From contig CAJXTI010000002.1 in the NCBI GenBank assembly GCA_913061185.1, forward strand, positions 62,001-126,000: a DNA stretch of 64,000 bases, in the 5' to 3' direction. Positions 1 through 8,595 of the stretch are shown in pieces. Every line of letters begins with the position of its first letter. Position 1 is the stretch's first letter. The DNA comes from an uncultured Oceanobacter sp. GTDB taxonomy: Bacteria; Pseudomonadota; Gammaproteobacteria; Pseudomonadales; Oceanobacteraceae. The position numbers were made by a program, and so were the translations under genes. The notes below the pieces were generated by a model that worked only from the letters and a program-made list of their open reading frames with translations, was not told the origin of the DNA and ran no database searches.

Positions 1-1
1 A

Positions 2-1039
2 GACGAGCCGGATTCGCATATCCATACAAAGTTACAACAAAACCTTCTAAGTCATTTAAAAAACATCGATCACAATCAATTTTTTATCATAAGTCATAAT
101 GACCAATTTGTGACCAGTGCTGGTGATGGAGAAGTATTCTTCTTAAATGATGATGCAAAATCTAGTGGCCGGTTAGAGGCGATTAATCCAAATAGCTTCG
201 ATATCATAAAGAATTCCTTAGGCGGGGTAATCATATCCCTTGAGCGATTAAACAATGCAAGCCTGGTAGTGTTCGTTGAAGGTGAAGATGACGAGGAATA
301 TTTAAAAAAACTTAATACGAAGATCAAGAAAATTACCAATCCAATTGGTTGTTTAACTAAAGTGGTCTTCTTTCCCCTGAGAGGAAAAGATAACATTGTA
401 CAAAAGGTTGAATACAATAAAAGAACACTAAATTCCATTCTGAGTGGCAAATCATGGCATGTTGTTTTTGATCGAGATTTTTCAATAACTGCTATTGATA
501 ATGATATTAAACAGAAGATTACAAGAAAAGGTTGCACACCTTATAGCCATGTTGGTTACTGCATAGAGTCAGTGTTATTTTCAGACCTGAACATCCTTAA
601 ACGATATTTGCATTCTCTTGTTCCAGACATTGACGGGAATGATCTTTCAGAACACGTCGATAATTTAATAGAAGAATTAGCTGCTGCTACTCAAAACATT
701 GAATCTCCTCTTATTAGTGAAATCGAAGGCAGATTCAACGGACAGAAAAACAATAGACCTGAATTCCAAGGTCTTCAGTTCACGGACGTTGTCAGGTCAT
801 GGCGAGAAATGGGGAACTTCAAACCCGACAGAGTGATGTCAAAACCCTTAATTCAAAAGTTCGTCACAGACTTGGAAGATCGAATTGGTATGTCTCTAAT
901 GTTGCGAAGCTCAAATACCCCAGATGAAATAGCAGCAAAGTTATTAAATAAATACTTTGATTTTATACAGAATCTTAATGACTTGTACCCTTCATTTCAT
1001 CGTTTGATGGAACAGCTTGAAGTATTGCCTACAAATTAG
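2..1039 (+). CDS. AAA ATPase/TOPRIM protein, OLD-like (5' end outside window)
   Basis: The reading frame is open from the left edge, so this is the C-terminal part of a larger protein. The first codons give DEPDSHIH (end of Walker B plus D-loop), and shortly after comes IISHND (H-loop), as in ABC-type AAA ATPases. A TOPRIM-like region follows, with VEGEDDEEYL and later VFDRDFS supplying the acidic residues expected for metal binding. This order (ATPase then TOPRIM or DUF4435-like) is that of OLD-family nucleases and related phage-defence proteins. A GTG at 110 could look like a start, but the motif-bearing codons upstream show it is internal. The gene lies 52 bp before hsdR on the same strand, so it is probably an accessory gene of the restriction locus. 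Base composition is AT-rich compared with the core genome. Nuclease activity is inferred from the family, not shown. Confidence 0.8.
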   Translation, partial: DEPDSHIHTKLQQNLLSHLKNIDHNQFFIISHNDQFVTSAGDGEVFFLNDDAKSSGRLEAINPNSFDIIKNSLGGVIISLERLNNASLVVFVEGEDDEEYLKKLNTKIKKITNPIGCLTKVVFFPLRGKDNIVQKVEYNKRTLNSILSGKSWHVVFDRDFSITAIDNDIKQKITRKGCTPYSHVGYCIESVLFSDLNILKRYLHSLVPDIDGNDLSEHVDNLIEELAAATQNIESPLISEIEGRFNGQKNNRPEFQGLQFTDVVRSWREMGNFKPDRVMSKPLIQKFVTDLEDRIGMSLMLRSSNTPDEIAAKLLNKYFDFIQNLNDLYPSFHRLMEQLEVLPTN

Positions 1040-1091
1040 TTGGGATAATAGTAACGCACCTCGGGTATCAGGGGTTGAAGAGAGATAACGA

Positions 1092-4000
1092 ATGACACAA
1101 TACACACCCAAATTTCAGGAAGAATACAGTGCCAAGTTACCGGCCCTGACGTTGTTGACCAACCTAGGGTGGTCGTTCCTCTCTCCTGAACTCGCGTTAG
1201 CCGCCCGTGGTGGTAAAACCGATGAAGTGGTTTTACGCCAGGTGCTGCGCAGTGAACTCCAGAAGCGCACCTTCACCTTTGCCGGTAAAAGCTACCCGCT
1301 GTCTGAAAAAGCCATTGATAACCTGATAGCCGAAGTATGCAGCCCGGCGCTGAACGAAGGCTTGTTAACTGCCAATGAGCGCCTGTACAACCATTTGCTG
1401 TATGGCATCTCGGTCACTGAGTTTGTCGATGGCAAAAAGGCCAGCCCGACGGTTGCACTGATCGACTGGCAAAACCCGGCCAATAACAGCTTTGCATTTA
1501 CCGAAGAGTTTACCGTTACCCGCTCTGGCGGCGTGGAAAACCGTAGGCCGGATATTGTGTGCTTTGTGAACGGTATTCCTCTGGTTGTGATTGAGGCCAA
1601 GCGCCCGGATGGCAATGCGAAAAAGGGCCCCACCATTGACGAAGGCATTTCGCAAAGCCTGCGTAATCAGCGCCATGATGAAATCCCGTTACTGTTCGCC
1701 TATAGCCAAATGTTGTTATCCATAAACGGCAACGAAGGCCGCTATGGTACCTGTGGCACACCCGCTAAGTTTTGGGCAGCCTGGCGTGAAGAAGACATCT
1801 CCGATGCCGAGATGTACGCCATCAAAAACAAAACGCTCAAAGATGAACAGTTGGCAGGCCTATTCAGCCACCGTCCGGTAAAAGACCTGGATTGGTACCA
1901 GAGCCTGACTGCTGCGGGAGAACTTGCGGTTACTGGGCAAGATCAATTACTGATTAGCTTGTTAAGCCCTACTCGGTTGCTGGAGATGACCCGTTACTTC
2001 ACCTTGTTCGATAAAAAGGCTGGCAAAATCGTTGCCCGTTATCAGCAGGTATTTGGTATCAAGCGGCTGATTGAGCGTATCAATACCCGAAGTAGCACTG
2101 GTAGCCGTGAAGGCGGTGTGATCTGGCACACCACGGGTTCGGGTAAGTCATTCACTATGGTGTTTTTAAGTAAGGCGCTGATCCTGCACGAAAGCCTGAA
2201 GCAATGCCGTATTGTAGTGGTGACTGACCGGGTAGACCTGGAAACCCAGCTCAGCAAAACCTTTGCCTCGGGCGGCGAACTGGCCGGGAAGAAAGACAAA
2301 GAAGCAGCAATGGCCACCTCCGGTAAACGCTTGGCTGAACAGATTGGCAAAGGCACTGAGCGGATAATCTTCTCGCTGATTCAAAAGTTTAATACTGCTA
2401 CCAAAATGCCAGAGTGTGTAAACAATAGCTCTGACATCATTGTGCTGATTGACGAAGGCCACCGCAGCCAAGGTGGTGAAAACCATATTCGTATGAAGCA
2501 GGCGCTGCCGAATGCTGCCTTTATCGCCTTCACCGGCACACCACTGTTAAAAGACGACAAGACCACCAATAAGTTTGGCCCCATTGTGCATGCTTACACC
2601 ATGCAACGCGCGGTGGAAGACCAGACGGTAACGCCGCTTCTGTATGAAGAGCGTATTCCCGACCTGGATGTGAATGAACGCGCCATCGACAGTTGGTTTG
2701 AGCGTATTACCGAAGGGCTTTCAGACGAGCAAAAGGCCGACCTAAAGCGCAAGTTTGCCAAAAAAGGCCAAGTATACGGTGCAGATGATCGCATTCGTTT
2801 GATTGCCTTGGATATTGCCAACCATTTCGTAAAGAACATCGACGAAGGTTTGAAAGGTCAGTTAGCCTGCGACAGTAAGGCGTCTGCGATCAAGTACAAA
2901 AAGTATCTGGACGAAGCTGGCTTGTTTGAATCTGCCGTTGTGATGAGCCCGCCCGATAGCCGTGAAGGTAATACGGCTGTCGATGAGGCCACCACACCGG
3001 AAGTGACCCAGTGGTGGAAAGAGCATGTTGGCAGCCAGGATGAACAAACCTACACCAAACACCTGATTGAACGCTTCGATAAAGATGATTCACTGAAGAT
3101 ACTCATCGTGGTTGATAAGCTGCTCACGGGCTTTGATGAGCCGAAAAACGCTGTGCTGTATATCGACAAGCCCCTGAAAGAGCACAACCTGATCCAAGCG
3201 ATTGCACGGGTAAACCGTCTGCATCCGAAAAAGAAATTTGGCCTGCTCATCGATTATCGCGGCATTCTTGCGGAACTGGATACCACTATTCAGAAATACC
3301 AGGATCTGGCTTCCCGCACTCAGGGCGGTTACGACATCAATGATATTGCTGGCCTCTACAACCAGATGAGTACCGAATACAAGCGCCTACCCCAGCTCTA
3401 TAAGCAGCTATGGGCAATATTCGATGGCGTGAAAAACAAGAACGACATTGAGCAATTGCGTCAGGTACTGGTACCAAAGATTGAAGAGAGAGATGGTGAG
3501 CTGGTTGACGTACACCTCAAGGTACGTGAAGACTTCTACGAAGCCCTGACAGCCTTCGCCAGCTGCTTGAAGGTAGCGCTGCAATCCGCCACCTTCTTTG
3601 AAGACAAGAGTTTTAGCGACCAGGATCGTCGCCACTACAAAGAAACCGTTAAGCAATTCTCCAGCCTGCGTCAACTGGTACAGCAAGATGCGGGCGAGAG
3701 AATTGATTACGACGAATACGCCGAACAAGTGAAAAAGCTGCTGGACAAGCATGTGGTGGGTGTCGAGGTTAAAGAACCCGGTGGCGTGTATGAAGTGGGC
3801 AAAATGGGACAAAAGCAACAGCCGGAAGACTGGAGCGAAGATAAAACCCGTAACGAAACCGACATCATCAAAACCCGCGTAACCCGAATGATTGAACAAG
3901 AGCTGCGGGATGACCCTTACGCTCAGGAAGCGTTTTCCAAGCTGCTGCGCCAAGCTATTGAAGAGGCCGAAAAGCTATTCGACCACCCACTGAAACAGTA

Positions 4001-4373
4001 CATGTTGTTCAGTGAATTTGAAGAGCAAGTTCAAGACAGGCGCTTAAACGACATACCTGATGCATTTGCCGGTAATCGCCATGCTCAGGCTTACTTTGGC
4101 GTCTTCAAGAAAGTTCTTCCTGAAGCTTTGGCTGTGTTGGACCAGCAAGTTCAGGATAAGTGGATCAAAGTTGCCTTTGAAATTGACCAGGCGGTAGAAA
4201 CCTCTGTCGCGGAAAACTCTATCAATCCACAGAACATCGAAGCCGACATTCGTAAAAAGCTACTGCCACGCATGTTCCAGGAATGCAAAGCCATTGGTGG
4301 CGGTATGGATCAGGCCAAGAAGATTGTTGAGATGATTGTTCAGATCACTCGGGTCGGTTTGAATGGTGCTTGA
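1092..4373 (+). CDS. hsdR: Type I restriction endonuclease, motor subunit HsdR
   Basis: The 1093-residue protein has the full HsdR layout. The N-terminal PD-(D/E)xK nuclease is visible as D154, E168 and K170 within RRPDIVCF and VVIEAKRP. A superfamily 2 translocase follows, with Walker A TGSGKS near residue 348, the DEGH box near 454, FTGTPL (motif III) and QAIARVNR (motif VI). The C-terminal part is helical, as expected for HsdM/HsdS docking. HsdR cuts DNA after ATP-driven translocation when bound to the HsdM/HsdS core. The ATG at 1092 follows a GAGAG ribosome site. No hsdM or hsdS partner lies downstream; they are expected to the left of the window. The stop falls within 15 bp of the next gene, so translation is probably coupled. 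Identification is firm. Confidence 0.96.
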   Translation: MTQYTPKFQEEYSAKLPALTLLTNLGWSFLSPELALAARGGKTDEVVLRQVLRSELQKRTFTFAGKSYPLSEKAIDNLIAEVCSPALNEGLLTANERLYNHLLYGISVTEFVDGKKASPTVALIDWQNPANNSFAFTEEFTVTRSGGVENRRPDIVCFVNGIPLVVIEAKRPDGNAKKGPTIDEGISQSLRNQRHDEIPLLFAYSQMLLSINGNEGRYGTCGTPAKFWAAWREEDISDAEMYAIKNKTLKDEQLAGLFSHRPVKDLDWYQSLTAAGELAVTGQDQLLISLLSPTRLLEMTRYFTLFDKKAGKIVARYQQVFGIKRLIERINTRSSTGSREGGVIWHTTGSGKSFTMVFLSKALILHESLKQCRIVVVTDRVDLETQLSKTFASGGELAGKKDKEAAMATSGKRLAEQIGKGTERIIFSLIQKFNTATKMPECVNNSSDIIVLIDEGHRSQGGENHIRMKQALPNAAFIAFTGTPLLKDDKTTNKFGPIVHAYTMQRAVEDQTVTPLLYEERIPDLDVNERAIDSWFERITEGLSDEQKADLKRKFAKKGQVYGADDRIRLIALDIANHFVKNIDEGLKGQLACDSKASAIKYKKYLDEAGLFESAVVMSPPDSREGNTAVDEATTPEVTQWWKEHVGSQDEQTYTKHLIERFDKDDSLKILIVVDKLLTGFDEPKNAVLYIDKPLKEHNLIQAIARVNRLHPKKKFGLLIDYRGILAELDTTIQKYQDLASRTQGGYDINDIAGLYNQMSTEYKRLPQLYKQLWAIFDGVKNKNDIEQLRQVLVPKIEERDGELVDVHLKVREDFYEALTAFASCLKVALQSATFFEDKSFSDQDRRHYKETVKQFSSLRQLVQQDAGERIDYDEYAEQVKKLLDKHVVGVEVKEPGGVYEVGKMGQKQQPEDWSEDKTRNETDIIKTRVTRMIEQELRDDPYAQEAFSKLLRQAIEEAEKLFDHPLKQYMLFSEFEEQVQDRRLNDIPDAFAGNRHAQAYFGVFKKVLPEALAVLDQQVQDKWIKVAFEIDQAVETSVAENSINPQNIEADIRKKLLPRMFQECKAIGGGMDQAKKIVEMIVQITRVGLNGA

Positions 4374-4387
4374 TTGGGTATAACCAG

Positions 4388-5137
4388 ATGAATGTGCCGA
4401 TTAAACCTCAAAGTCAGACCATGAGCTTCCGCTACGGTGACGAGCAGATTACGTTTGAGCGAATTAAGCGCCCGCAAGCAACAGGTAAGGTATTAATCAA
4501 GGTACATCCCGATTGTCGAGTAATCGCATCGGCTCCTGAGGGAGCTGAAAACGAAGCCGTGTTATCTGCTGTTAAAAAGCGTGGCCGCTGGATCTACGAG
4601 CAGCTTAGGGATTTCCGCAAACAGCTTGAATTCACCACACCTCGGCAGTACATCAGCGGTGAGAGCCATTACTACCTAGGGAAGCAATACCTACTGAAAG
4701 TGATTGAAGCGCCCGAGCAGGTTCAAGGCGTGAAACTGCTACGCGGTAAGTTAGAAGTTTCGGTAAGAACAAAGTCCGCTGAAAAGGTTAAAGAGCTACT
4801 AACAGACTGGTACAAAGCGCGGGCCAAGGAAACCTTCGCTAAGCGCCTCGATGCCATGCTGGAACAAGCCCTTTGGGTAGAGGAACGACCACCGCTGCGC
4901 ATACTGACCATGCAAACTCAATGGGGCAGCTGCTCACCCAATGGCCGAATCACCCTGAACCCTCACCTGGTTAAAGCGCCTCGTGAGTGCATTGATTATG
5001 TGATTTTGCACGAGCTTTGCCACATCGCCGAACATAACCACAGCGAGCGGTTCTACCGGCTAATGGGCCAGGTAATGCCAAAGTGGGAAAAGACGAAAGA
5101 ACGACTGGATGGGATGGCTTCTGTTATCGCAAATTGA
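4388..5137 (+). CDS. YgjP-like zinc metallopeptidase (DUF45)
   Basis: The C-terminal half carries WGSCS, then HELCH, then H five residues later in HNHSERFY, and a final MPKW. This is the HExxH zinc signature of the YgjP/WLM-like gluzincin family, and the length of about 249 residues fits. The family often sits immediately next to hsdR, as here; a role in controlling or maturing the restriction complex is suggested by context but unproven. The ATG at 4388 is used here. A TTG at 4370 that overlaps the hsdR stop is a possible alternative, adding six residues; neither has a strong ribosome site. The gene is followed after 25 bp by the Cap15-like gene, with only a ribosome site between, so all are likely one transcript. 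Confidence 0.85.
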   Translation: MNVPIKPQSQTMSFRYGDEQITFERIKRPQATGKVLIKVHPDCRVIASAPEGAENEAVLSAVKKRGRWIYEQLRDFRKQLEFTTPRQYISGESHYYLGKQYLLKVIEAPEQVQGVKLLRGKLEVSVRTKSAEKVKELLTDWYKARAKETFAKRLDAMLEQALWVEERPPLRILTMQTQWGSCSPNGRITLNPHLVKAPRECIDYVILHELCHIAEHNHSERFYRLMGQVMPKWEKTKERLDGMASVIAN

Positions 5138-5162
5138 TTACTGAATTCATAGGAGCAAACAA

Positions 5163-5759
5163 ATGCACGACTACGCAATATTTGGGCACAGCAGAGCCAC
5201 TATAGGGAGATGGCTCGGTGTTGCATCTGTAATTTTAACAGGTGCTGTTTCTTCGTTATTGGTTTGGCTTTATGAAGCGACAAACATAGAAGCATTCGCA
5301 ACTGCCATAATAACGCCAGCCATAATTTATTTTGTCCTTCACTACTGTTTTGACCGGTTTGGATGGAAAATTCCGTTCTTTAGCATCCCAAATATTAGTG
5401 GCATATGGTCAGTGAAAGGTGAAACGCTAAATGAAGACGGTTCTACAAAGTACAACTGGGACGCCGAAATAGATATCGAACAAACTTGGGAAAAAATCTC
5501 TATAACATTAAAAACGGCAAAGAGTTCAAGCGAAAGCTATACCGCAACTCTTGGCAAAAAACCAGGAACAAAAAGCGGTTGGATTCTTCACTATAGTTAT
5601 ACGAATAACCCTGACACAGATCAATTTCATGAATTGAATTCTCACAAAGGCTATTGCGAGTTAGTTTTTAACAAAGATTTAAACCAAGGTGAAGCCGCTT
5701 ACTTCAATAGTAACGGGAGAAGGACTTTCGGAAAAATGACTTTAAGGAAAGAACAATAA
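5163..5759 (+). CDS. cap15: Cap15-like CBASS effector (2TM plus beta-rich domain)
   Basis: Two membrane helices at about residues 17-38 and 45-63 are followed by a strand-rich soluble domain (GIWSVKGE, IDIEQTWEKI, a GYCELVF segment, and GKMTLRKE at the end). This is the layout of the SMODS-associated 2TM-beta effector later named Cap15, whose barrel binds a cyclic nucleotide and then makes the protein disrupt the inner membrane. The assignment rests on domain layout plus the adjacent CD-NTase; no single invariant residue proves it. The start ATG has an AGGAG site 7 bp upstream. The stop overlaps the next start by one base (TAATG). It has no promoter-sized gap upstream, so it seems to be expressed with hsdR and the YgjP-like gene. 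Length (198) is normal for the family. Confidence 0.8.
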   Translation: MHDYAIFGHSRATIGRWLGVASVILTGAVSSLLVWLYEATNIEAFATAIITPAIIYFVLHYCFDRFGWKIPFFSIPNISGIWSVKGETLNEDGSTKYNWDAEIDIEQTWEKISITLKTAKSSSESYTATLGKKPGTKSGWILHYSYTNNPDTDQFHELNSHKGYCELVFNKDLNQGEAAYFNSNGRRTFGKMTLRKEQ

Positions 5760-6871
5760 TGATCAACTTTGAAAGCAGACTAGCAAACCTAAAGAACCGC
5801 CGCCAAGGGACTGCCGAAAGAGATCGCCTGGAAAAAGGCATGTATTCTTACTATGGCGATCTAAGACCGGCAGAGGCGCATGAAAAGCTACATGAAAATG
5901 CTGCGATAAAATATGTAATTGGTTCAATGGCGGCAGTGAGCCAAGAGTCTACAAAAGTTTCGAAAGACGAGGGTGAGCGAGTAGCGTCAACACTGATTGA
6001 CATGCTCAAAACGTCAGGAATCAATGCAGAAGCTAGAATGCAAGGCTCTGTTGCATTGGATATTCATATCGAAGGTCATTCTGACGTAGATATGTTGATA
6101 CTGAAATCGGACGTAATTACAGTCCAAGGACCAGCTTTGCCCGGTACCTACTACTCAGATTCAAGCGATACTCGGCCAATGGTTGATATTGTAAGAGAGT
6201 TGAGACTTCAGTCGGAAGCGAAACTCAAGTCTCGTTATCATGCCGCAGAAGTAAACACTAGCGGAGCCAAGTCGATTGCCCTGAGTGGTGGTAGCCTTAG
6301 ACGAAAAGTGGATATCGTTCCAAGTAGTTGGCACGACACACATGACTACCAAAGATCAAAGTTTGAGCACTTCAGAGCAGTAAAAATTTACGACAAAGAC
6401 AATCATGATTTAATTGAGAACAAGCCTTTTCTTCACATCAAGAAGGTAAATGACAGAGACACTCAGTATAGCGGCAACCTTAAAAAAGTAACTCGGCTAA
6501 TGAAAAACATCATTGCCGACATGCCAGATTATAAGAAATCAAAAGCAAAAAAACTTACTAGTTACGACATTGCTGCGATTGCCTATTCTATGAACGAAAG
6601 ATTGTCTTGCAGCCAATACTTACCTCTAACACTTCTCGAAAATCTGCGCTCATATTTGCTAATAATTTCGTATATTGACGAAAGAAGAAACTCGCTAATT
6701 GTCCCTGATGAGTCAAGAAAGATATTCAACGCTGAAGAAAAAGTAGAGGCACTAAGGATACTCTACAACGAAGTAAATGACCTTGCTGAAGCTGTTCAAA
6801 AGGCCATTAACCCTTTGAAAGAAAAATATGATGGCGATGTATTACGAAATCGACAAGTGGTTTTTTTCTAG
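5759..6871 (+). CDS. CD-NTase (SMODS nucleotidyltransferase), CBASS synthase
   Basis: The protein has the cGAS/DncV-like nucleotidyltransferase core: G96-S97 followed by D109 and D111 (GHSDVDML), and a third carboxylate D185 in RRKVDIVPS. All three metal ligands are present, so it should make a cyclic oligonucleotide after phage sensing. Length (370) and the helical C-terminal part fit CD-NTases. It directly overlaps the Cap15-like gene, giving a two-gene type I CBASS without Cap2/Cap3 ancillary genes. The clade and the exact signal molecule cannot be read from sequence. It is the last gene of the plus-strand run; a strong hairpin follows at 6880-6904. The coding sequence is AT-rich, in keeping with horizontal origin. 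Confidence 0.88.
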   Translation: MINFESRLANLKNRRQGTAERDRLEKGMYSYYGDLRPAEAHEKLHENAAIKYVIGSMAAVSQESTKVSKDEGERVASTLIDMLKTSGINAEARMQGSVALDIHIEGHSDVDMLILKSDVITVQGPALPGTYYSDSSDTRPMVDIVRELRLQSEAKLKSRYHAAEVNTSGAKSIALSGGSLRRKVDIVPSSWHDTHDYQRSKFEHFRAVKIYDKDNHDLIENKPFLHIKKVNDRDTQYSGNLKKVTRLMKNIIADMPDYKKSKAKKLTSYDIAAIAYSMNERLSCSQYLPLTLLENLRSYLLIISYIDERRNSLIVPDESRKIFNAEEKVEALRILYNEVNDLAEAVQKAINPLKEKYDGDVLRNRQVVFF

Positions 6872-6879
6872 CATATTAA

Positions 6880-6904
6880 ATGCCCTTCTTGCAAAGAAGG
6901 GCAT
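6880..6904. terminator. Hairpin between convergent CD-NTase and XRE genes
   Basis: An 11-bp perfect stem (ATGCCCTTCTT / AAGAAGGGCAT) with a 3-nt loop sits between the stop of the CD-NTase gene and the stop of the opposing XRE gene. There is no clean T-run on either side, so it may act in both directions with modest strength. Confidence 0.6.
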
Positions 6905-6908
6905 CATA

Positions 6909-7121
6909 CTAGTCAGAAATCAAATCTGAAACTGACACCCTTAAAGCTTCAGATATCTGATAGATTTTAGTGAGTGTAATGTTCTGATCACCGCGTTCAA
7001 TATGCCCCATATAACTCCGGTCGATCCCTGCTAGATCAGCAAAGGCTTCCTGCGACAACCCCTTCTCTTTTCTTAATTGACGAACTCTTTCACCAAAAGC
7101 AACTAAACGCGGATCTTTCAT
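6909..7121 (-). CDS. Small XRE-family transcriptional repressor
   Basis: A 70-residue single-domain Cro/C1 helix-turn-helix protein: RVRQLRKEKGLSQEAFA then DLAGIDRSYMGHIERG gives the usual two-helix recognition motif. Small proteins of this kind are common controllers of restriction-modification and other defence loci. The ATG at 7121 is chosen; a TTG at 7136 would add five residues but lies inside an inverted repeat that is probably the operator. It is divergent from the 151-residue gene and convergent with the CBASS pair. It probably represses its own promoter, and perhaps that of the divergent gene. Whether it touches the restriction/CBASS transcript, whose promoter lies outside the window, is not visible. 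Confidence 0.85.
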   Translation of the reverse strand: MKDPRLVAFGERVRQLRKEKGLSQEAFADLAGIDRSYMGHIERGDQNITLTKIYQISEALRVSVSDLISD

Positions 7122-7125
7122 ATTT

Positions 7126-7146
7126 GTTCTGTCCAAAAGACAGAAC
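7126..7146. promoter_or_regulatory. Perfect inverted repeat, probable XRE operator
   Basis: GTTCTGTC and GACAGAAC are perfect 8-bp arms separated by CAAAA, ending 5 bp upstream of the XRE start codon. Position and symmetry suggest autorepression. Further weak AT dyads around ATATATC (7160-7195) may be extra half sites or promoter elements. Confidence 0.6.
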
Positions 7147-7243
7147 TATCACCAAGCAGTGAATATATCACCACGGGATATATCGCTCATTTTCGGATTT
7201 TTGCGGTACGCTTAACCAATCATATGGAAAATGGGATGAGCGT

Positions 7244-7699
7244 ATGTGGAGCAACAAGCAACAAAATCAACTGGAAAGAATCCTGAGCCACCCAGGACTT
7301 AGATTCAGAAAAGTAAGCAAATACAGATATCTAATCCGGTACAAAGGCCGTCAATGGTACTTGTGGCCTCGGTCTGGGCGATACCAGAAGATCTCATCAA
7401 ACGGCGCAGTATCAGAATTCTTCATGGGTGAACTATCAGATTTCTATCACCGATATCTAACTGAGGAACTTGATTTGCCAGAGAACTTTGGCAAGACCTG
7501 GTCTAAAGATGATGAAGAGGTGCTGTATGACATGATTGAACTGGCCTACACATGCAGGCAAATAGCCGAGGAGCTAAGACGCCATCCAGCCAGTGTTGCA
7601 ACGAGACTAGCTAAATATCTGGATGATGAGAGCCTTCAAGACCGGCTTAATGAAGATACGTATGATGTGCCTGTAAAAGAGCTGATCGACTGGAGCTAA
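7244..7699 (+). CDS. Unknown protein of the defence island, HTH-like C-terminal half
   Basis: I do not recognise the family. The 151-residue product has a basic, aromatic-rich N-terminal half (RFRKVSKYRYLIRYKGRQWY), which could form a small beta-sheet nucleic-acid-binding fold. A second half follows with W-S-K-D-D-E-E and then CRQIAEELRRHPASVATRL, which resembles the SANT/homeodomain-like helix-turn-helix used for counting or sequence recognition. The ATG at 7244 has GGGATGAG just upstream; other nearby ATGs are out of frame. It is divergent from the XRE gene and lies between the CBASS unit and a broken hsdM. A regulatory or defence-accessory role is only inferred from location. Confidence 0.6.
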   Translation: MWSNKQQNQLERILSHPGLRFRKVSKYRYLIRYKGRQWYLWPRSGRYQKISSNGAVSEFFMGELSDFYHRYLTEELDLPENFGKTWSKDDEEVLYDMIELAYTCRQIAEELRRHPASVATRLAKYLDDESLQDRLNEDTYDVPVKELIDWS

Positions 7700-8322
7700 G
7701 CCGCTAAGCTTGTAACACTAATCTGGAAACTGCCAAGGTGGCATTTGTTCGCACATGATGAAGATGACATTGTGAAGTGATCCCCGGCTTCTTCGTTGGC
7801 CTGTTCGTTAAAGCGTCGCACCAGATCTTCAAAGATAGTGCCCATGTCGCTGTTGGGAATACAACTGGGGTGCAGGTCGATGTTCTGGAATTCCTTGATG
7901 ATTTCGTACAGGCGGTTGGCTTCGTCGAGGCGTTCGATTTCTTCGTCGAATTTGAATTTTTCCAGAATGGCGCGAGCACGGGAGGAAAACCCGGCCATAT
8001 AGGCGCGCAGATTGGTAGCCAGTTGGGTGTCGTCGTCGAGCAGGTTGTCGAAGCTGAATTTACTGGTGTTGTGGAATTTGAGTTTCAGCTTGTGGTTGAT
8101 GGTGCGCTCGATGGTGGCGGTATCGGTCTTGAGGGCGATCAGGTTTTGGTACAGCTGGCTGACTTCGCTACGATTGTCTGCCAATACACAGTCCAGACGC
8201 CGCAGCACGGTGAGCGGAATCATGACCCGGCGGTATTGAGGCGGCCGATACGGCCCACGCAGCAGGTTGGCGATGTTCCATACGAGGTCACTGTGCTTCT
8301 GGAGTTGGGACTGGTCGGTCAC
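7696..8322 (-). pseudogene. hsdM: Truncated type I methyltransferase gene hsdM (N-terminal domain only)
   Basis: The product begins like a full HsdM: an N-terminal helical HsdM_N domain (LVWNIANLLRG, TVLRRLDCVL) and the linker MGTIFEDLVRRFNEQ, leading to EEAGDHFT. In intact HsdM this is followed at once by PREV and the adenine methylase motifs. Here the reading frame runs into 24 unrelated residues and a stop. The break therefore lies at about 7771, right after the GDHFT codons. The GTG start has an AAGGA site. No methylase catalytic motif remains, so it cannot methylate DNA. It lies on the strand opposite to hsdR and is best read as a remnant of an older resident restriction locus cut by arrival of the island. 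Confidence 0.88.
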
Positions 8323-8439
8323 GGGCTGTCCTTGATGCGTCTGACGGGAATCAGGCTATTGAAATAAAGTCGGGAATCATGCCCGAGATGGGTGCCGGGC
8401 TGCAATTTCTGTGTGTTGTTCCGGTTATGGTTGCCGGAA

Positions 8440-8595
8440 TCAGCGCATGTATTGCAAATACTGTTCAAACTCTTTATTTCCGACCGGTTCAGTGCGCTGC
8501 ATTTTCAGCAGAGCCTGACGGATCTGTTCCGGGCTGGCCTTCAGGTTTTTGATCCAATATCGGTGTTGGTGATAAGGGGCTGGCTGGCGTTCCAT
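8440..8595 (-). CDS. Small unknown protein, 51 residues
   Basis: An ATG at 8595 opens a 51-codon frame coding for a basic, mostly helical product (MERQPAPYHQHRYWIKNLKA at the N-terminus, EFEQYLQYMR at the C-terminus), with codon use like the core genes. It lies between allA and the broken hsdM, reading the same way. The start codon is the last of five ATGs spaced exactly 13 bp apart by a tandem repeat. Only this ATG leads into the frame; the in-phase one at 8634 meets a stop after eight codons. I do not recognise a family. It may be a true small gene read behind allA. Confidence 0.5.
   Translation of the reverse strand: MERQPAPYHQHRYWIKNLKASPEQIRQALLKMQRTEPVGNKEFEQYLQYMR

Noticed and set aside
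7777-8367. Long plus-strand frame of 196 codons opposite the hsdM remnant
   Set aside because: It is the reverse complement of a clear HsdM N-terminal domain; its Val/Phe-rich content is the expected shadow.
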